Assembly (NCBI GenBank): GCA_026392555.1 | Contig: JAPLBW010000024.1 | Coordinates: 1 to 15,724, forward strand | Direction of reading: 5' to 3' | Length of the DNA stretch: 15,724 bases | Source of the DNA: Actinomycetota bacterium | Lineage (GTDB): Bacteria; Actinomycetota; Actinomycetes; UBA12327 | Part shown: one piece after another, positions 12,773 to 15,724 of the stretch | How positions within the stretch are numbered: position 1 is the first letter of the stretch | Layout: the number at the start of each line of letters is the position of its first letter | Program-made: the position numbers and the translations under genes | The notes under the pieces: model-generated | What the model saw: only the letters and a program-made list of their open reading frames with translations | What the model was told of the DNA's origin: nothing | Database searches by the model: none

Positions 12773-13894
12773 GTGGCTGTAAACCCGGATACGTTTCGGG
12801 ACGCTCTCGCGCAATGGCCCAGTGGGGTAACTGTTGTGACCACGCTTGCCGATGGCAATTGGCACGGCATGACGGCTAGCTCATTTAGCAGTGTGAGCGC
12901 TGATCCGCCCCTGGTTTCCGTGTGCCTGCTGAAGGGCATTTACACCCACGACCTGATTGCCACAAGTGGCGTTTTTGGTATCAATATTTTGGCCGCGGAC
13001 CAGACCGAATTAGGCAAACGCTTTGCCGGGATGATTCCTGACATCACCGATCGCTTTGACGGTGTCGATTGCCACACCAGCGAGACCGGCGTCCCGTTAT
13101 TTGATCACGCACTGGCCTGGATCGATTGCCGAGTGATCTTCGAATACGAAGGTGGCGACCACACGATCTTTGTCGGTGAAGTTCTTGATGCGGGTAACCC
13201 CCGCAAGTCGGCTCCGCTGCTGTATCACTCACGTAGCTGGGGACAGTTCGCCGACCAACTGCCGGAAAAGGCAGCCATCGCCGATGTCGGAATCACTCGC
13301 CTCGAAACTGAAACCGGTGTTGAACTCACCGTAGAAAAGGCTGCGCTCGCTGCAGCTGGTGTGGCTGTTTCCCCTGCTGAGGTAGTCGTTGATTCTCGCG
13401 ATCCAGCAACTGTTGAGGCGGCCATCGCTGCTCAGGCGAAAGTCGGGATTGATCGAGTGGTTCTCCTCCATGCATTTGACCCCGATCGCCACGATGCGGT
13501 GCTGTTTGCGGCGTCAAATTTGGCGCGAGGTGGTTTCACTGAGGTGGTTCTTGACGACACCGCAGCAGACGCCAACCCTTTAGTTGTCCGGCAGCGACTC
13601 GTTGACATCAGCGTGCGGATTAAGCCGTCGGTAACAGGCGTATGCCTGCGTGATCATGCGGGGTTAGGCCTGGCTAACGCACTTGCGGCCTTAAAGAGTG
13701 GCGTCACGCAGTTTGATACTGCGTTGGGTGGGATGGGCGGACTCATCGCGACGGAAGATGTCTTGTACTTGATGGAGTTGCTCAATATATCGACGGGCGC
13801 CTCACGCGCCGAGGCAGTGGAAGTGGCGCATTCCTTGGCTCGCAATCTGCAGCTTCCACGCGCGGTTGAACCTCGCCCCACCTGGATGCTGTGA
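12773..13894 (+). CDS. Flavin reductase fused to a degenerate HMG-CoA-lyase-like domain
   Basis: Residues 1-160 form an HpaC-type flavin reductase domain (FMN-binding split barrel): WPSGVTVVTT (15-24), GMTASSFSSVSADPPLVSVCL (32-52), FGINILAADQ (68-77) and the final YHSRSWGQFA (151-160). Such enzymes supply reduced flavin from NAD(P)H to a partner monooxygenase. Residues 170-362 resemble the C-terminal half of HMG-CoA lyase/DRE-TIM enzymes: GFTEVVLDDT (254-263), LRDHAGLGLANALAAL (292-307), GVTQFDTALGGMGG (310-323), IATEDVLYLMELL (325-337). The metal ligands HxH are replaced by Cys291 and Arg293, and the catalytic-cysteine loop after GGMGG is deleted, so lyase activity is unlikely. GTG 12773 is preceded by AGGAG at 6 nt. 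The next gene starts 6 nt after the stop. Confidence 0.82.
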   Translation: MAVNPDTFRDALAQWPSGVTVVTTLADGNWHGMTASSFSSVSADPPLVSVCLLKGIYTHDLIATSGVFGINILAADQTELGKRFAGMIPDITDRFDGVDCHTSETGVPLFDHALAWIDCRVIFEYEGGDHTIFVGEVLDAGNPRKSAPLLYHSRSWGQFADQLPEKAAIADVGITRLETETGVELTVEKAALAAAGVAVSPAEVVVDSRDPATVEAAIAAQAKVGIDRVVLLHAFDPDRHDAVLFAASNLARGGFTEVVLDDTAADANPLVVRQRLVDISVRIKPSVTGVCLRDHAGLGLANALAALKSGVTQFDTALGGMGGLIATEDVLYLMELLNISTGASRAEAVEVAHSLARNLQLPRAVEPRPTWML

Positions 13895-13900
13895 GTCGCT

Positions 13901-14476
13901 GTGTCATCGGTTGCTGAAAACTTGTTGCTCTTTCGTGGCGTGTGGCATGACCACATCAGCGCCTATGCACCCAGTGGCGTTGAGCTGACCGAAGATCCGC
14001 TAGGCGGATCGCCGGGACCTGTGCCTTATGAGCAATTGGTGTACCTCGACCTTGAGGGAGATCAGTTCATACAGACCAACGTGGTCTTGCGTGGCCGAGA
14101 CCCGCATGCCCGTACCTTCCGCGGATCCATCGTCGATGACGTTCTGGTCTTTGATCGTCTTGGTCCCCAGGCTCCGGAAATGGTCGGCGTCAGTGGTGGC
14201 CCTGGAGTCTTGGTTTTTGCCCCTCGTCGCATCGATGAGGAAGGCACCACACGGTTTCACGATCCGGACTACATTCGTCACCTAGGCGGTGACCAGCGCA
14301 CTCGCACCACCACGTTGTATCGAGATGGTGAACTGGTGCGCGTCTTGACCGTGATGGGCACCAGAATCAGTTCAGACCCGACTCAGCGCGTGCCCCAGGA
14401 TCCACGGGGCGCAACCGGGCCGGTACACCAGAGCACTACTGTCTCTCAGGTCTATTCCGCGGAGGAGAAATCATGA
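13901..14476 (+). CDS. Uncharacterised 191-residue protein, possibly a small beta barrel
   Basis: I do not recognise the family with confidence. The protein is soluble, with no signal peptide, and has alternating short hydrophobic strands: FRGVWHDHISAYAPSG (11-26), LVYLDLEGDQFIQTNVVLRG (45-65), DDVLVFDRLG (77-86), GVLVFAPRR (98-106), TTTLYRDGELVRVLTVMGTR (137-156). The initial F-x-G-x-W pattern and the run of strands recall lipocalin/calycin-like domains of DUF3598 type, but this is a guess. The GTG start lies 6 nt after the flavin reductase stop, and its TGA is in an ATGA overlap with the aldehyde dehydrogenase, so the three genes form an operon and probably serve one pathway. A 17-nt inverted repeat at 13994-14010 lies in the coding sequence. 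Confidence 0.65.
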   Translation: MSSVAENLLLFRGVWHDHISAYAPSGVELTEDPLGGSPGPVPYEQLVYLDLEGDQFIQTNVVLRGRDPHARTFRGSIVDDVLVFDRLGPQAPEMVGVSGGPGVLVFAPRRIDEEGTTRFHDPDYIRHLGGDQRTRTTTLYRDGELVRVLTVMGTRISSDPTQRVPQDPRGATGPVHQSTTVSQVYSAEEKS

Positions 14477-15724
14477 CCACCACCCCATCCCAGGGCATTG
14501 AACTGCCAGCGACGCGTCAACTGATTGACGGGCAATGGTCGGATGCTCCCATCGACTTGCCCACGGAGTTGGAGAACCCCAACACCGGTGAAGTCGTGGC
14601 GCGGATGAAGGCCACGTCGGATGACGAGGTTGAGCGCGTAGCCGCGGCCGCAGCTCGAGTCCATGACAGCGGTGCGTGGCTGAATGTGCCCGCTGAAGAG
14701 CGCGCTGCGATCTTGGAAAGTGTTGCTGACGCCCTTGATGCTGCGGCTCCACGCATCGCCGCCCTTGAAGCATTCGGTAGTGCTGCAGTGATTGGGACCA
14801 CGGGAATGTTGGCGAGCGTCATCAATGGTGGCTCGTTCCGATTGGCCGCAGGTTTGTTGCGTCAGGGTCGCACGATGCACAAGGTTGATGTCGAACTCAG
14901 TCAAAGCGATCCGAAGGCGCAAGCTGAGGTGCACCGCTTGCCGTGGGGTCCGTCTTTGAGTTTGGTGCCGTGGAATGCTCCTGCACCGCAGGGATGTCAC
15001 AAGATTGCGAACTCGTTGGCTGTCGGTGCCCCCACGATCCTTAAGCCCAGTGAGTGGGCGCCGTATGGCACCACGGTGATGGCTGAAGTTGTCAGCGCAG
15101 CCCTTGATGCCGCTGGGGTTCCTCAGGGCACGTTCCAGGTCGTTCAGGGCAACTCACACGTCGGCGGCATGCTGGTCAAGGACAAGCGTATTCGCGCGAT
15201 CTCCCTGACCGGTGGCTTAGCCGCAGGTCGTGCCATTGCTGCGGTATGTGCTGAAGATTTCAAGGTGGCCCAACTTGAACTGGGCGGCAACAACCCTGTT
15301 GTTGTTTTGGACGATGCGGATCTCGACTTCGCAGCCGGTGGCATCGTGGAACTGCTCACGCAACTCAATGGTCAGTGGTGTCGAGCGTTGGGTCGACTGA
15401 TCGTGCAGGGCAACATCTACGACGATTTGATGGCCAAGGTCATGGATCGCTTGGCGCAGATCACACTCGGTGACTCGTTGTCACCTGAATCTGACATGGG
15501 ACCCATGGTCCACTCAGCCCACTTGGCGATGTTGCGCGGACGCATTGCGGAATACGTCAGCCAAGGTGGTGTGGCACATGCGTCAACGCCGCTTCCTGAC
15601 CTTGCCGGAAACTTCTTGGCACCGACGTTGATCTCGGGTGTGACCAGCGAAGCTGCGCAAGAAGAGATGTTCGGACCGGTGGCCACAGTTCACCAGGTGG
15701 CCGACGATGCCGAAGCAGTGCGCG
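14473..15724 (+). CDS. Aldehyde dehydrogenase family protein (3' end cut by window)
   Basis: NAD(P)-dependent oxidation of an aldehyde to an acid. The first 417 residues are present, out of about 480-490 expected. Key residues are visible: Asn168 in LVPWNAP, Lys191 in ILKPSE, general base Glu269 in LELGGNNP, nucleophile Cys303 in NGQWCRALGR, and Glu398 in EEMFGPV. The usual nucleotide-binding FTGS is LTGG at 245-248. The N-terminal RQLIDGQW is typical. The substrate is unknown; a product of the divergent class III aminotransferase is a reasonable idea. A strong GGAGGAG Shine-Dalgarno (14461-14467) precedes ATG 14473, and the start overlaps the preceding stop (ATGA). It is the third gene of the flavin reductase operon, which may continue beyond the window. 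Confidence 0.93.
   Translation, partial: MTTTPSQGIELPATRQLIDGQWSDAPIDLPTELENPNTGEVVARMKATSDDEVERVAAAAARVHDSGAWLNVPAEERAAILESVADALDAAAPRIAALEAFGSAAVIGTTGMLASVINGGSFRLAAGLLRQGRTMHKVDVELSQSDPKAQAEVHRLPWGPSLSLVPWNAPAPQGCHKIANSLAVGAPTILKPSEWAPYGTTVMAEVVSAALDAAGVPQGTFQVVQGNSHVGGMLVKDKRIRAISLTGGLAAGRAIAAVCAEDFKVAQLELGGNNPVVVLDDADLDFAAGGIVELLTQLNGQWCRALGRLIVQGNIYDDLMAKVMDRLAQITLGDSLSPESDMGPMVHSAHLAMLRGRIAEYVSQGGVAHASTPLPDLAGNFLAPTLISGVTSEAAQEEMFGPVATVHQVADDAEAVR

Noticed and set aside
1..15724. tRNA, rRNA, CRISPR array, insertion sequence or prophage
   Set aside because: No cloverleaf, rRNA motif, regularly spaced repeat, transposase, integrase or phage structural gene was seen on reading the sequence.

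Overview
The window looks like chromosome of an actinobacterium (Actinomycetota) with moderately high G+C. The evidence is the gene order dnaK-grpE-dnaJ-hspR, with HspR as the heat-shock repressor, together with fba, dedA and DUF3151 genes of clear actinobacterial type. From memory, the set dnaK/grpE/dnaJ1/hspR, DUF3151, fba, dedA and pyrE also lies within one short stretch of the Mycobacterium tuberculosis chromosome (about Rv0350-Rv0382), so most of this window is probably an ancestral neighbourhood with local insertions. I cannot name the genus. No rRNA, tRNA, CRISPR array, insertion sequence or prophage gene was recognised. No stretch longer than 300 bases lacks a gene; the longest gap is the 236-base region upstream of dnaK.

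Layout. Positions 1-103 hold the start of a leftward gene for an exported protein, cut by the window edge. Positions 104-339 are a divergent regulatory region with a stress-sigma-type promoter and an imperfect HspR operator. Positions 340-5245 are a tightly packed heat-shock operon: dnaK, grpE, dnaJ, hspR and, coupled to hspR by an ATGA overlap, a shortened acyl-CoA-dehydrogenase-like gene. Positions 5232-10858 are housekeeping and cell-envelope genes in mixed orientation: a DapC-like aminotransferase, a PHB-depolymerase-type lipoprotein esterase, pyrE, a DedA membrane protein, class II fructose-bisphosphate aldolase, and an AbiEi-like protein with a decayed nuclease-like domain. DUF3151 follows at 10929-11342.

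Positions 11346-15724 form an accessory metabolic module: a class III aminotransferase, and divergently from it an operon of a flavin reductase fused to a degenerate HMG-CoA-lyase-like domain, an uncharacterised 191-residue protein and an aldehyde dehydrogenase cut by the window end. Aminotransferase plus aldehyde dehydrogenase suggests amine or amino-acid catabolism through an aldehyde; the flavin reductase implies a flavin-dependent step whose oxygenase, if any, is outside the window.

Most interesting observations: the flavin reductase/HMGL-like fusion that has lost the metal and cysteine motifs; a 13-bp perfect stem-loop inside the first codons of grpE; a 37-nt near-palindrome that includes the start codon of the AbiEi-like gene; a dnaK promoter matching the SigR/SigH consensus with exact spacing; and a set of genes without Shine-Dalgarno sequences that all carry a -10-like hexamer exactly 6 nt before the start codon, suggesting leaderless transcripts.
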